From positions 1,919,144-1,983,143 of the forward strand of contig JBFLJU010000001.1 in the NCBI GenBank assembly GCA_040743155.1: 64,000 bases of DNA, read 5' to 3'. The stretch is from Cycloclasticus sp. Lineage in GTDB: Bacteria; Pseudomonadota; Gammaproteobacteria; Methylococcales; Cycloclasticaceae. Positions within the stretch are counted from its first letter, which is position 1, and each line of letters opens with the position of its first letter. Below are positions 48,779 to 58,074 of this stretch, piece after piece. Below the pieces are notes generated by a model. The model saw nothing but the letters and a program-made list of their open reading frames with translations, was not told the origin of the DNA and ran no database searches. The translations under genes and the position numbers were made by a program.

Positions 48779-48928
48779 TTAACTCAGTTAAGACCAACTA
48801 TTAGGGTTAGACATAATGTAGTGTAGCGCATGCTGTAAAAATGATCTTTTTTCTCCTTTAGAATTTGACATTTTGCCAATTACATCACGTCATCACACCC
48901 TTTCTTATAAAACGAGTTTGAACGTTCA

Positions 48929-48957
48929 TTAAGAGTTCAGTATTTTTCGGTTAGAAT
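48929..48957 (+). promoter_or_regulatory. Probable promoter of the DUF6524-degQ transcript
   Basis: TTAAGA (48929-48934), a 17-base spacer and TAGAAT (48952-48957) lie about 40 bases upstream of the TTG start. Four and five consensus matches respectively. The region is shared with the divergent giant gene. Confidence 0.4.
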
Positions 48958-48997
48958 AACTCTAAAGTCATAACAACCGCTACATAAGGACAAGCCA

Positions 48998-49417
48998 TTG
49001 AAAGCAAATAAATTCTCTTCTTCAAGCTTCTTTATTCGTTTATCTATCGCATTGGCACTCGTCTTTGCAAGCTACAACCCTGCTGGCATCTCTTATTACC
49101 ATTGGGCCATCACAAAAATACCGGACATTACACCCGTTATGGCTCTCGCAGGCCTAGTTTTATTGATTGGCTGGGTTGTTTATATACGCGCCACCCTTCG
49201 CTCACTCGGCATTATCGGCATTTCATTAGCAATCGCTTTTTTTGGCACCGTTTTTTGGATGATCATTGACTGGGGCATTATTGCAGCGGATAACACTCAG
49301 GTCGTTACTTACATCATTCAAACTATTTTATGTTTTATCATGGCAACCGGCATGTCTTGGTCACACATTCGCCGTCGTATGAGTGGTCAAATTGACGCGG
49401 ACGACGTTGACGAGTAA
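48998..49417 (+). CDS. DUF6524-like four-helix membrane protein
   Basis: 139 residues with about four TM helices. It starts at a TTG preceded by AAGGA with proper spacing. Typical segments are ALALVFASYNPAGISYYHWA at the N-terminus and WSHIRRRMSGQIDADDVDE at the C-terminus. A conserved proteobacterial family of unknown function. It ends 15 bases before degQ, so probably shares its transcript. Confidence 0.8.
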   Translation: MKANKFSSSSFFIRLSIALALVFASYNPAGISYYHWAITKIPDITPVMALAGLVLLIGWVVYIRATLRSLGIIGISLAIAFFGTVFWMIIDWGIIAADNTQVVTYIIQTILCFIMATGMSWSHIRRRMSGQIDADDVDE

Positions 49418-49432
49418 AGCAAAGGTCTCATT

Positions 49433-50797
49433 ATGCCAACATTTAAACATTTCCTGTTAGCGTGCTTATTACTTAGCTTTTCAAGCACCGCAACTTACGC
49501 GGCGATTCCCGCTTTCATTGACGAGCAACCTTTACCGAGCCTAGCGCCCATTTTAGAAAAGGTAACACCTGCCGTTGTTAATATTGCCACCAAAAATATG
49601 GTTCAGCAGCGCGAGAACCCTTTATTACAAGATCCGTTTTTCCGTCGTTTTTTCCAAATCCCTAATGCTCCAAGAAAGCGTTCCACACAAAGTTTAGGCT
49701 CTGGCGTTATTGTTGATGCAAAAAAGGGTCTTATTATCACCAACCATCACGTTATTGATAAGGCCGATAAAATTACCGTCACTCTTCGTGATGGACGTTC
49801 TTTTAATGCCAAAGTGGTTGGCAGTGACCCAGAGTCAGACGTTGCCGTCATTCAAATTAAAGCCGATCGGCTCACTGATCTCAAAATAGCCGACTCCGAC
49901 AAACTCCGCGTAGGGGATTTTGTTATCGCCATTGGCAACCCATTCGGTCTTGGGCAAACAGTAACGTCAGGTATTGTCAGTGCGCTCGGCCGTTCTGGTC
50001 TTGGCATTGAAGGTTACGAAGATTTTATTCAAACAGACGCCTCCATCAACCCGGGTAACTCGGGTGGCGCACTCATTAATCTCAGAGGAGAGCTCATTGG
50101 TATCAATACCGCTATCATTGCACCGAACGGTGGCAATGTCGGCATTGGCTTCGCGATCCCAAGCAATATGGCTGTTAGTTTAAAGGATCAACTCATTAAA
50201 TTTGGCAAAGTCAATCGCGGAAAGTTGGGCATTAGTGTTCAGGATTTAACGCCCGAACTATCTCAAGCCTTTAACCTGCACATAAAGCGAGGCGTCATCA
50301 TTAGCCAAGTTGAAACAAATTCTCCGGCTGAAAGAGCGCACTTACACCCTGGAGACATTGTGTTAAGCGTGAACGGTAAACTAATCAAAAACAGCTCAAG
50401 TTTGAGAAATAGCCTTGGTCTTTTGACTGTCGGAGATAAGGCAACTTTACAAATTTTACGTAATGGCGAGCAGCTGCAAGTGACGATAAAAATTGGCAAG
50501 AGAAAAGTCGCATCGGTGGATGGAACACGCATTCATAGGCAGCTAGAAGGAGTTAGACTTTCAAATTTATCCGACGACGATAAGCAACATAATATTCAAC
50601 ATGGTGTTAAGGTCATAGAGGCTATCACTAACTCCAAGGGCTGGCTCAACGGCTTACGCAAAGGTGACATTATCACTAGAGCCAATCGCGTAGAAGTACG
50701 CAACATCATTGAGTTAATCAACGCCACGAAGAAGCACAAGTCTTTGCTGCTCAATGTTCAGCGCGATAATAGCGCATTCTTTTTAATTATTCGGTAG
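49433..50797 (+). CDS. degQ: Periplasmic serine protease DegQ/DegS-type (HtrA family)
   Basis: 454 residues. The signal peptide ends near ATYAA. Trypsin-like catalytic triad: H106 (TNHHVID), D136 (ESDVAVIQ), S210 (INPGNSGGAL). Two C-terminal PDZ domains follow (GKLGISVQDLTPELS onward and the KVIEAITNSKGWLNGLRKGD region). Size and short Q-linker are closer to DegQ than to DegP. It degrades or holds misfolded envelope proteins. Followed by moaB after 5 bases. Confidence 0.95.
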   Translation: MPTFKHFLLACLLLSFSSTATYAAIPAFIDEQPLPSLAPILEKVTPAVVNIATKNMVQQRENPLLQDPFFRRFFQIPNAPRKRSTQSLGSGVIVDAKKGLIITNHHVIDKADKITVTLRDGRSFNAKVVGSDPESDVAVIQIKADRLTDLKIADSDKLRVGDFVIAIGNPFGLGQTVTSGIVSALGRSGLGIEGYEDFIQTDASINPGNSGGALINLRGELIGINTAIIAPNGGNVGIGFAIPSNMAVSLKDQLIKFGKVNRGKLGISVQDLTPELSQAFNLHIKRGVIISQVETNSPAERAHLHPGDIVLSVNGKLIKNSSSLRNSLGLLTVGDKATLQILRNGEQLQVTIKIGKRKVASVDGTRIHRQLEGVRLSNLSDDDKQHNIQHGVKVIEAITNSKGWLNGLRKGDIITRANRVEVRNIIELINATKKHKSLLLNVQRDNSAFFLIIR

Positions 50798-50802
50798 CTA
50801 AA

Positions 50803-51327
50803 ATGTCCACTAACTCACGTCAATTTGTTCCCCTTAACATCGCTATTATGGTGGTGTCAGATTCACGCACAGAAGAAACAGATACCTCAGGAAAAACCCT
50901 CGTTGACCGTTTAACCCAAGCCGGTCACCAATGTGCAGAGAAGGCCATCGTTGTAGATGATATTTATCTCATTCGCGCCAAAATATCCAGTTGGGTTGCT
51001 GACCCTAATATTAACGCCATCATTACGACCGGCGGCACCGGCGTCACTGGCCGCGATGGAACACCTGAAGCCGTGCAACCTTTACTGGATAAAGAGCTCA
51101 CTGGCTTTGGCGAAGTTTTTCGCACTATTTCATATGATGAAATAGGCACATCAACCATCCAATCACGCGCGATTGCTGGCGTCGCTAATGGTCATTATAT
51201 TTTTTGCGTCCCAGGCTCATCCGGCGCTTGTAGAACCGCGTGGGATAAGCTGATTAACGCTCAGCTTGATTACCGCACGCGTCCCTGTAACTTAGTTGAA
51301 GTAATGCCACGTTTATTAGAAAAATAA
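50803..51327 (+). CDS. moaB: Molybdenum cofactor biosynthesis protein MoaB
   Basis: 174 residues of the MogA/MoaB fold, which adenylylates molybdopterin before metal insertion. Motifs: VVSDSRTEETDTSGKTLVDRL (MPT-binding), ITTGGTGVTGRDGTPEAVQPLL and FCVPGSSGACRTAWD. No other moa/moe genes are nearby, but a MOSC-domain protein lies at 57.3 kb. It sits between degQ and DUF423 in a tight same-strand run. Confidence 0.93.
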   Translation: MSTNSRQFVPLNIAIMVVSDSRTEETDTSGKTLVDRLTQAGHQCAEKAIVVDDIYLIRAKISSWVADPNINAIITTGGTGVTGRDGTPEAVQPLLDKELTGFGEVFRTISYDEIGTSTIQSRAIAGVANGHYIFCVPGSSGACRTAWDKLINAQLDYRTRPCNLVEVMPRLLEK

Positions 51328-51333
51328 GCCGAC

Positions 51334-51708
51334 GTGACTAAATCCCCATTTATTACTCTTGGCGCTGCATTCGCCTTCCTCGCTGTCATGTTCGGCGCAT
51401 TTGGAGCGCATGCCTTAAAAGGTAGCTTATCCCCGCATTTTTTAGCCATTTACCACACCGCAACGGACTACCAAATGTGGCACGCCATCGGCCTGCTTCT
51501 AATCGGCGTATTACACCAGCAAAGGCCGTCTAGCTTGTTGCGCAGAGCCGGTTGGTTTATGTCCGCCGGCATTGTTATTTTTTCCGGCAGCTTATATGCA
51601 CTCAGCCTAAGCGGCATCAAAATTCTCGGTGCTATTACGCCAATAGGAGGCGTGGCTTTTCTTATCGCTTGGTCGCTACTGGCCTACAACTCTATCAAAC
51701 CCAAATAA
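51334..51708 (+). CDS. DUF423 membrane protein
   Basis: 124 residues with four TM helices and the family start LGAAFAFLAVMFGAFGAHALK followed by YHTATDYQMWHAIGLLLIG and ITPIGGVAFLIAW. The start codon is GTG, 6 bases after moaB. Function unknown (E. coli YgdD family). Confidence 0.88.
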   Translation: MTKSPFITLGAAFAFLAVMFGAFGAHALKGSLSPHFLAIYHTATDYQMWHAIGLLLIGVLHQQRPSSLLRRAGWFMSAGIVIFSGSLYALSLSGIKILGAITPIGGVAFLIAWSLLAYNSIKPK

Positions 51709-51713
51709 CTCTT

Positions 51714-54353
51714 ATGCCTAACACTGCTGCAAAAACCATTTACTTAAAAGACTACACCGTACCCGAGTTTCTCATCAGTCATACCGAACTGCATTTTGAC
51801 TTATCGGCCGAAGACACCTACGTGCGCTCTCGCCTGAATATCCACCGCAACCCTGACTGCAAAAAAGATCGCCCAGACCTAGTACTAGTCGGAGAGGAGC
51901 TAAGTCTCGTCTCCATTAGCATAGACGGTGAGACACTAAGCTCTGAAAAGTTTTCTGTGGACGATAAAACGCTCACCATCGAGAACCCCAGCGATGAGTT
52001 TATTTTAGAAATTACCAACCGCATTAACCCCTCTAAAAACACCGCCCTTAGTGGTTTGTACGAATCCAACACTATGCTCTGCACACAATGTGAGGCGGAA
52101 GGCTTTAGGCGCATCACGTGGTTTTTAGACCGGCCCGACGTGATGTCTATTTTTACCGTCACAATCGTTGCAGATAAAGATAATTACCCGATTTTATTAT
52201 CGAACGGTAATTGCTCTGGTCGTTCAAATGCAGGCGAATTAGAGAATAATAAACACTGGACTAGCTGGCACGACCCCTTCCCAAAACCGTGCTATTTATT
52301 TGCCTTAGTTGCTGGTGATTTAGCGTGTTTGAGCGACACCTTCACCACTTGTTCAGGGCGCGATATAGCTTTGGAAGTATATGTAGAAGAACATGATTTA
52401 GATAAAACTCAACACGCCATGCAATCCCTTAAAAACGCCATGCGCTGGGACGAAGAAGCCTTTGGACGCGAATACGACCTTGATTTATACATGATCGTCG
52501 CCGTTAGCCACTTCAATATGGGGGCAATGGAAAACAAAGGGCTCAATGTGTTCAATACCAAGTATGTATTGGCCAGTGAAAAAACCGCAACTGACAGCGA
52601 TTTTGAAAATATCGAAGCGGTCATTGGACACGAATACTTCCATAATTGGTCTGGCAACCGCGTAACGTGTCGCGACTGGTTTCAACTCAGTTTGAAAGAA
52701 GGCTTTACCGTCTTTCGAGATCAGCAATTTACCGCTCACCAAACATCCGATGCAGTTAAGCGTATTAAAGACGTCAATATGCTTCGTACGCACCAATTCG
52801 CAGAAGATGCCAGCCCGTTATCGCACCCTATTCGTCCCGAATCTTTCGTTGAAATAAATAATTTTTACACCCTAACCATCTACGAAAAAGGTGCCGAAGT
52901 TGTGCGGATGCTTCACACCCTGTTAGGCGAAAGCGGCTTTAGAAAAGGTTGCGACTTATATTTTCAGCGACACGATGGAGAAGCGGTCACCACCGAGGAT
53001 TTTATTGCCGCGCTCGAAGATGCGAATGACATCAACTTCAGCCAATTTAAAAACTGGTATGGTCAGGCAGGCACGCCTGTTGTCGCCGTATCCACGACAT
53101 ACGATCAGGATAAAAAGACTTACACGCTTAGCTTTACTCAACGCGACACAACGACCGCAGGACAACCGATAAAAGAGGCCTTCCACATACCTATCAGTAT
53201 TGGCTTGATCAATAACAACGGCGAAGAATTGGATTTAGGTCATGGACAAACATCTAACGTCCTTGAACTAACCGAGTCAAAACAAAGCTTCACCTTCAGC
53301 AATATCAGCACAGAACCTACAGCCTCTATTTTACGCGGTTTTTCAGCGCCGATAAAACTACAACAAACCCTTTCTATTGAGCAGAAAATTCATTTATTCC
53401 AACATGATAGCGACCCATTTAACCGCTGGGAAGCGGGGCAAAACTGTTTAAGCCACTTTATTTTTAATACCGTCGATGCGATACAACAAAAGCAGCCTTC
53501 GCCAGCATTACCCGACGCGTTAATTAACGCGTTCCGCACTATTTTGCAGCAGCCATTGGCTGACTTAGCCTACCAAACTTTGCTATTAAGCCTGCCCGCT
53601 AAAGCTTATCTCGCTGAACAAATGGAGGTCATCGACATCGATGCCCTATACCAAGCACACCACATCGTGAAACAAGCACTAGCATCCTCACTAGAGGATT
53701 TATGGCTAAGCCATTACCACGATAACCACCGAGTTGTCGCCGGTAACGACCCGCAAAGCATTGCTCAGCGTTCATTCAAAAATTTATGTTTAGATTACTT
53801 GATGGCACTCGATAATGACGGTAGCAGAGCAATCTGTATCAAGCAATTTGAAAGTGCTCAAAACATGACCGATCAAATCGCTGCTCTTGGGCAATTAAGC
53901 CACCTCGAAACGTCTAAAAACATAGCCTATTTCAATGCGTTCTATCAACAATGGACAAATGAAGACTTGGTCATCGACAAATGGTTCGCCTTGCAAGCTT
54001 GTTCTGAAAAAATGGATGCTTTAGAGGGTATTAAGAAACTGCTAGATCACCCCCTCTTTGACATGAAAACACCCAACCGTGTTCGCAGCCTTATTGGTGC
54101 TTTTGCCTCAGCAAACCCCTTGCACTTTAACGCCAAAGATGGCTCTGGTTATAAATTCATAGCGGATAACATCATTACTCTTGATGCGATTAATCCACAA
54201 ATTGCAGCCCGTTTAGCCAACTCACTGAGTCGTTGGAAAAAGTTTGATATCGCTCGCCAACAGCTTATCAAAGCCCAACTGTCACGCATACAATCACACC
54301 GGCCCTTATCAAACGATGTATTAGAAATTGTAACGCGCAGCATAAACGCTTAG
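51714..54353 (+). CDS. pepN: Aminopeptidase N
   Basis: 879 residues from the ATG at 51714; the frame is open further upstream but overlaps DUF423, and this ATG begins the family-typical KTIYLKDYTVPEFLI. M1 zinc metalloprotease: exopeptidase motif MGAMENKGLNVFN, zinc site HEYFHNWSGNRVTCRDW with the third ligand in SLKEGFTVFRD, catalytic Tyr in NNFYTLTIYEKGAEV. C-terminal helical superhelix is complete. It trims peptides released by ATP-dependent proteases. Confidence 0.97.
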   Translation: MPNTAAKTIYLKDYTVPEFLISHTELHFDLSAEDTYVRSRLNIHRNPDCKKDRPDLVLVGEELSLVSISIDGETLSSEKFSVDDKTLTIENPSDEFILEITNRINPSKNTALSGLYESNTMLCTQCEAEGFRRITWFLDRPDVMSIFTVTIVADKDNYPILLSNGNCSGRSNAGELENNKHWTSWHDPFPKPCYLFALVAGDLACLSDTFTTCSGRDIALEVYVEEHDLDKTQHAMQSLKNAMRWDEEAFGREYDLDLYMIVAVSHFNMGAMENKGLNVFNTKYVLASEKTATDSDFENIEAVIGHEYFHNWSGNRVTCRDWFQLSLKEGFTVFRDQQFTAHQTSDAVKRIKDVNMLRTHQFAEDASPLSHPIRPESFVEINNFYTLTIYEKGAEVVRMLHTLLGESGFRKGCDLYFQRHDGEAVTTEDFIAALEDANDINFSQFKNWYGQAGTPVVAVSTTYDQDKKTYTLSFTQRDTTTAGQPIKEAFHIPISIGLINNNGEELDLGHGQTSNVLELTESKQSFTFSNISTEPTASILRGFSAPIKLQQTLSIEQKIHLFQHDSDPFNRWEAGQNCLSHFIFNTVDAIQQKQPSPALPDALINAFRTILQQPLADLAYQTLLLSLPAKAYLAEQMEVIDIDALYQAHHIVKQALASSLEDLWLSHYHDNHRVVAGNDPQSIAQRSFKNLCLDYLMALDNDGSRAICIKQFESAQNMTDQIAALGQLSHLETSKNIAYFNAFYQQWTNEDLVIDKWFALQACSEKMDALEGIKKLLDHPLFDMKTPNRVRSLIGAFASANPLHFNAKDGSGYKFIADNIITLDAINPQIAARLANSLSRWKKFDIARQQLIKAQLSRIQSHRPLSNDVLEIVTRSINA

Positions 54354-54455
54354 CACAGTCGCGGCCCTTAATAATTAAGCGCCTATACGAGTTATAAACG
54401 ACACAAAAACACGTAACCTTGCGTTCAAAACACGACATAAAGAGTCTGCAAATTT

Positions 54456-54485
54456 GCCTACGTTGGCGTCAAAGCCAACGTAGGC
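54456..54485. repeat. Perfect 12-bp inverted repeat covering the ogt promoter
   Basis: GCCTACGTTGGC (54456-54467), GTCAAA loop, GCCAACGTAGGC (54474-54485). There is no T tract on either side, so it is not a usual terminator. It spans the -35 element and spacer of the promoter at 54463-54492, the position expected of a repressor operator; a transcriptional hairpin after pepN is the alternative. Confidence 0.8.
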
Positions 54486-54492
54486 CTATACT
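54463..54492 (+). promoter_or_regulatory. Probable ogt promoter embedded in a palindrome
   Basis: TTGGCG (54463-54468), an 18-base spacer and TATACT (54487-54492), about 31 bases before the ogt ATG. The inverted repeat at 54456-54485 covers the -35 and almost the whole spacer. Confidence 0.5.
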
Positions 54493-54523
54493 GAACAGGT
54501 CCTCTTATTTGCATTAACGCTTA

Positions 54524-55039
54524 ATGACGGTAACAGACAAAAAAATTCTGATTCAACATTACAAAAGCCCCGTCGGTGAACTGCTGATCGGTGCATTTGA
54601 AAATCAACTTTGTTTATGTGATTGGCAATACCGTCGCATGCGAACAACGATTGATAAGCGTCTACAAAGCGCTTTAAACGCTACATACATCGAAAAGCGT
54701 TGCCAAGTCACCGACAATACTGTGGAACAACTCAATAATTACTTCTGTAAAAAGCGTCAACAATTTGATCTGCCTTTATTGATGTTAGGAACTGATTTCC
54801 AGCAACAGGTTTGGAATGCACTACTCAACATTCCATATGGCGCCAACATCTCTTATCAAACCTTAGCCAACAACATAAATAATAAAAAAGCTGTACGCGC
54901 TGTTGCTAGCGCTAACGGCGCTAACGCCATCAGTATTATCATTCCTTGCCATCGAGTCGTCGCGAGCAATGGTGAATTAACCGGCTACGCAGGTGGGTTA
55001 AATGCTAAAAAACGCTTACTTGCACTAGAACAAGGCTAA
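54524..55039 (+). CDS. ogt: Methylated-DNA--[protein]-cysteine S-methyltransferase
   Basis: 171 residues. Suicide repair of O6-alkylguanine. Acceptor cysteine C142 in IIPCHRVVASNGELTGYAGG; the DNA-binding helix-turn-helix with arginine finger is at AVRAVASANGANA. There is no Ada N-terminal zinc/transcription domain, so it is Ogt/MGMT type. Promoter palindrome upstream suggests regulation. Confidence 0.94.
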   Translation: MTVTDKKILIQHYKSPVGELLIGAFENQLCLCDWQYRRMRTTIDKRLQSALNATYIEKRCQVTDNTVEQLNNYFCKKRQQFDLPLLMLGTDFQQQVWNALLNIPYGANISYQTLANNINNKKAVRAVASANGANAISIIIPCHRVVASNGELTGYAGGLNAKKRLLALEQG

Positions 55040-55122
55040 ATAAATGATGACAAAACACTACATCACGCGTTCTCATTGTAAAATAGGCAGCGCCAACCAG
55101 CCCATAACATTAGGATAACCTT

Positions 55123-55596
55123 GTGACCAATAACGATATTTTACGCCGCCTTCGCTACACCTTTAACTTCAATGACTCAAAAATGATTGAGATTTTCAAG
55201 TTAGCAGAGTGCGAGGTCACCCGCGAACAGATCAGCAATTGGTTAAAAAAAGATGATGACGAAGCGTACACTAGCTGTGGCGACATTCAGTTTTCAACTT
55301 TTCTAAACGGCCTCATCAGTGACAGACGTGGCAAGCAGGATGGCCCAGCACAAAAGCCAGAGGCAAAACTGACTAATAATATTGTATTACGCAAACTTAA
55401 AATCGCCTTCGACATGAAAAACGAAGATGTTTTAGCGTTTTTATCGTCAAACGGTTTATTCATTAGTAAACATGAGCTCAGCGCATTTTTCCGTCGTACA
55501 GACCACAAACACTACCGTCCATGTAAAGATCAAGTTCTACGAAATTTTTTACAAGGCTTACAAGCGAAGTACCGACCTAGTTCAGCCGAAGACTAA
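55123..55596 (+). CDS. DUF1456 family protein (YehS-like)
   Basis: 157 residues made of two similar DUF1456 modules (about 3-67 and 83-150), each with the pattern N-x2-LR-x-L-x2-AF / ISNWLKKDD-type motif; the second reads LSAFFRRTDHKHYRPC. Start GTG. Function unknown; such tandem modules occur across gammaproteobacteria. Confidence 0.9.
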   Translation: MTNNDILRRLRYTFNFNDSKMIEIFKLAECEVTREQISNWLKKDDDEAYTSCGDIQFSTFLNGLISDRRGKQDGPAQKPEAKLTNNIVLRKLKIAFDMKNEDVLAFLSSNGLFISKHELSAFFRRTDHKHYRPCKDQVLRNFLQGLQAKYRPSSAED

Positions 55597-55612
55597 ACAC
55601 ACAAACGGGAGG

Positions 55613-56194
55613 CTACCTTTTCTGCTGAGCGCTTAAGCGACCGGCAAAGGCGTACAGCATAGCGGCGGTAGCACCCCATATTTGGAAATCGTTGTACATC
55701 AGCTCCCAATACACCCTATTTTGGCCTTGCCAAAAGATTTCTTTTTGCTGATAACGTGATTGCTCTGCCAAAATGGATAGCGGCACCTCAAACACATCGG
55801 CTACTTCAAATTCATCGATATCAAGTGTAAAAGAAGGGTCAACAAATCCCACAATAGGAATAACATTGAAGTTTGTTACCGTTAAAAAGGGCTCGATAAT
55901 ACCGACAACGTCAATTAAACCTCGCTGAATACCCACTTCTTCTTCGGTTTCTCGCAGCGCTGTATGCACTGGCGAAAGATCTGTCGCATCCGCACGCCCG
56001 CCAGGAAAACTCACTTGTCCAGCATGGTGGTTTAAATGGTCCGTGCGCTTAGTTAACAACACCTGCCATTCTTCTCGCGCCACTAAAGGAATCAGTACAG
56101 CCGCATTATTTAGCCCGTCATCGCGCTTCTTATGCGACCAGTTTTGAAGGTTTGCCAGTGGTTCTAACGATTGAATAATCTGTTCGCGCTTCAT
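55613..56194 (-). CDS. Nudix hydrolase, CoA pyrophosphatase (NudL-like)
   Basis: 193 residues. The CoA-specific NuCoA region LLTKRTDHLNHHAGQVSFPG leads directly into the Nudix box (GGRADATDLSPVHTALRETEEEVG). Predicted to cleave CoA and derivatives to 4'-phosphopantetheine and 3',5'-ADP. It follows a second Nudix gene by 21 bases on the same strand. Confidence 0.9.
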   Translation of the reverse strand: MKREQIIQSLEPLANLQNWSHKKRDDGLNNAAVLIPLVAREEWQVLLTKRTDHLNHHAGQVSFPGGRADATDLSPVHTALRETEEEVGIQRGLIDVVGIIEPFLTVTNFNVIPIVGFVDPSFTLDIDEFEVADVFEVPLSILAEQSRYQQKEIFWQGQNRVYWELMYNDFQIWGATAAMLYAFAGRLSAQQKR

Positions 56195-56215
56195 AGAAAA
56201 CCTGCCTACCGCGCT

Positions 56216-56758
56216 TTATCGGGGTAGGCGTTTATGTATGTCCGCAGACCTAAACTTAAAAGCGCCCGCCTCTCTATCTTGAAAATAATATTCCAACGAC
56301 ATTCGTATAGCTTCAAACGCAAGGTCTTGCCAAGGGATTTCATGTTCTGCAAATAAGCGAACGTCTAGGCTTTCTATTCCGCTTGAAAATTCAGGCTTTA
56401 ATAAAACTGAGCGGTACATCATGTACACCTGGTTGATATGCGGTAAATTAAAAACGGCGTACAACGCTTCTGCTTGCACAATCGCTTCAGCTTCTTCTAG
56501 CGTTTCACGAATAGCCGCTTGCTCTGTCGTTTCGCCCAACTCCATAAAACCCGCAGGTAAGGTCCAAAAACCTTTTTGCGGATTAATCGCACGCTTACAT
56601 AACAAAACCTTATCTTCCCAAACAGGAATACAACCCGCAATAATGCGAGGGTTTTGGTAATGAATGATGTCACATGAGCCGCAAACATCCCGAAGTTGGT
56701 GATCACCATCGGGAATTTTTGATTCCGTTTTATTGCCGCATTGAGGGCAATATTTCAT
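56216..56758 (-). CDS. Nudix hydrolase with N-terminal zinc ribbon
   Basis: 180 residues from the ATG at 56758; a TTG five codons upstream is possible. The zinc ribbon has C-x2-C pairs (YCPQCGN and VCGSC). The Nudix box follows as GFMELGETTEQAAIRETLEEAEA, in which the usual Gly after EE is replaced by Ala. Related to NudC-like/ADP-ribose hydrolases, but the NADH-specific motif of NudC was not identified. It begins 7 bases after the rsd stop. Confidence 0.88.
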   Translation of the reverse strand: MKYCPQCGNKTESKIPDGDHQLRDVCGSCDIIHYQNPRIIAGCIPVWEDKVLLCKRAINPQKGFWTLPAGFMELGETTEQAAIRETLEEAEAIVQAEALYAVFNLPHINQVYMMYRSVLLKPEFSSGIESLDVRLFAEHEIPWQDLAFEAIRMSLEYYFQDREAGAFKFRSADIHKRLPR

Positions 56759-56765
56759 GATCGAT

Positions 56766-57224
56766 CTAGGCAAGCATTTCGCCTATCAATTCATCTTCGT
56801 GCTCGATCCGGTTAGCTAGGTGCTCACCCACTAAAGACAAATCATTCGACAGCTCGTTTAAAATCATAGCTGGCGTTAACTTTTGGTATTTATCATTAAA
56901 ATTCAACACCGCCTCAGTGGCCTTGGAAATTTTAGGGTAAATGCGCTCAGCGGCAACAACGACCGACTTCCTTCTTTCCGTGCCATCTAAAATACGTTGA
57001 TAAACACCAAAGTGTCCTAAGGAAATATAATCAACCGCTAGCTGGCAAAAATCCCGCACTAATTCTTCTATTGATTGCGGCCCCTTATACTCTTCGATAC
57101 CTGACACGGCACAGTACAATGACCACACTTGCTTTCGCTCTTCCAATAACTCACTAATCAAGCCAGTTGTTTGGTTTCTTTCTTTTATTTGAACGACATT
57201 TTCATTGGACATAGGCACACTCAT
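56766..57224 (-). CDS. rsd: Rsd/AlgQ family anti-sigma-70 regulator
   Basis: 152 residues, entirely helical. It matches Rsd/AlgQ in the central block LVRDFCQLAVDYISLGHFGVYQRIL and in LVGEHLANRIEHEDELIGEML. Family members bind region 4 of the housekeeping sigma factor and shift polymerase towards alternative sigmas; AlgQ also affects alginate genes in Pseudomonas. It lies ahead of the Nudix gene, likely in one transcript. Confidence 0.85.
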   Translation of the reverse strand: MSVPMSNENVVQIKERNQTTGLISELLEERKQVWSLYCAVSGIEEYKGPQSIEELVRDFCQLAVDYISLGHFGVYQRILDGTERRKSVVVAAERIYPKISKATEAVLNFNDKYQKLTPAMILNELSNDLSLVGEHLANRIEHEDELIGEMLA

Positions 57225-57297
57225 CTAGATTATTTTATGCCCCACACTCTATGCCATTAGGGCCTTTTCGACAATATATAATTTCCAGTATTTCTAC

Positions 57298-58074
57298 TTA
57301 AGCTTCAATACTGACAACATCGCCTAAGGCGATCAATTTTCCCACTTGATCCGGTTTGATCGTCGTATTAGCGCTTAATCTGTACCAATGGTCAAAACAC
57401 GCAACGTCCACCCAACTCGGCTTTGTTTGCTCACGGTTACGAACAAACACCTCATAAAAATCACTGTAGGATGCACCCGATTCAGAGTCTTTTGTCGGAA
57501 CAGAACAGCGAGCACAGGGATTAGATGCATAAATCTCCACATCCCCAATTCGTATGATTTTAGGCGTCTCATTTTGTCGGAACAATTGGTCTTCCCAAAA
57601 AGCTGGCGCTGACGATACTTCTAAATTAATACGAAATCGCGCCCTAACCTCATCGATAGACAACGCTGGATACCACGAAGCAACCGCTTCAAGTGACGCT
57701 TGTGAAACCACCGTTGGCCCCGATGCCTGCATATCATCTGGGAAGCCTTGCCGCTTATCTTCTTTTACAAATACTCGCTTGCCCAGCCTGTCAGTAAAGT
57801 ATTCTGATAGCCCAGCAACATCGTCTAGCGCAAATTTCTGCTTATTCCCCCCATCCTCTAAAAAACAAACCGTTTCAGAGGCCAAATCAAAAGACGGCTT
57901 CAACAAAAATATTTTTTTGTTATTCTTGCCATTCACCAATCCACCTTGTTCATCAACCATTGCCCAGCGACGGTCGTTATACAGGCTGCCGCCATCAGTA
58001 ATGGCGGCAGCATTCAACTGAACACCTGACAATGCTTTTATCGGGTAAACAAGAATTTTACTGAGCCTCATCAC
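57298..58074 (-). CDS. MOSC domain protein
   Basis: 258 residues. N-terminal MOSC-associated beta-barrel (ILVYPIKALSGVQLNAAAI, YNDRRWAMVDEQGGLVNGK) and C-terminal MOSC domain with the conserved Cys region NPCARCSVPTKDSES. Related proteins (YcbX, mARC) bind molybdenum cofactor and reduce N-hydroxylated compounds. There is no C-terminal ferredoxin domain, so a separate electron donor is needed. It overlaps the MutS-like gene by 4 bases. Confidence 0.9.
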   Translation of the reverse strand: MMRLSKILVYPIKALSGVQLNAAAITDGGSLYNDRRWAMVDEQGGLVNGKNNKKIFLLKPSFDLASETVCFLEDGGNKQKFALDDVAGLSEYFTDRLGKRVFVKEDKRQGFPDDMQASGPTVVSQASLEAVASWYPALSIDEVRARFRINLEVSSAPAFWEDQLFRQNETPKIIRIGDVEIYASNPCARCSVPTKDSESGASYSDFYEVFVRNREQTKPSWVDVACFDHWYRLSANTTIKPDQVGKLIALGDVVSIEA

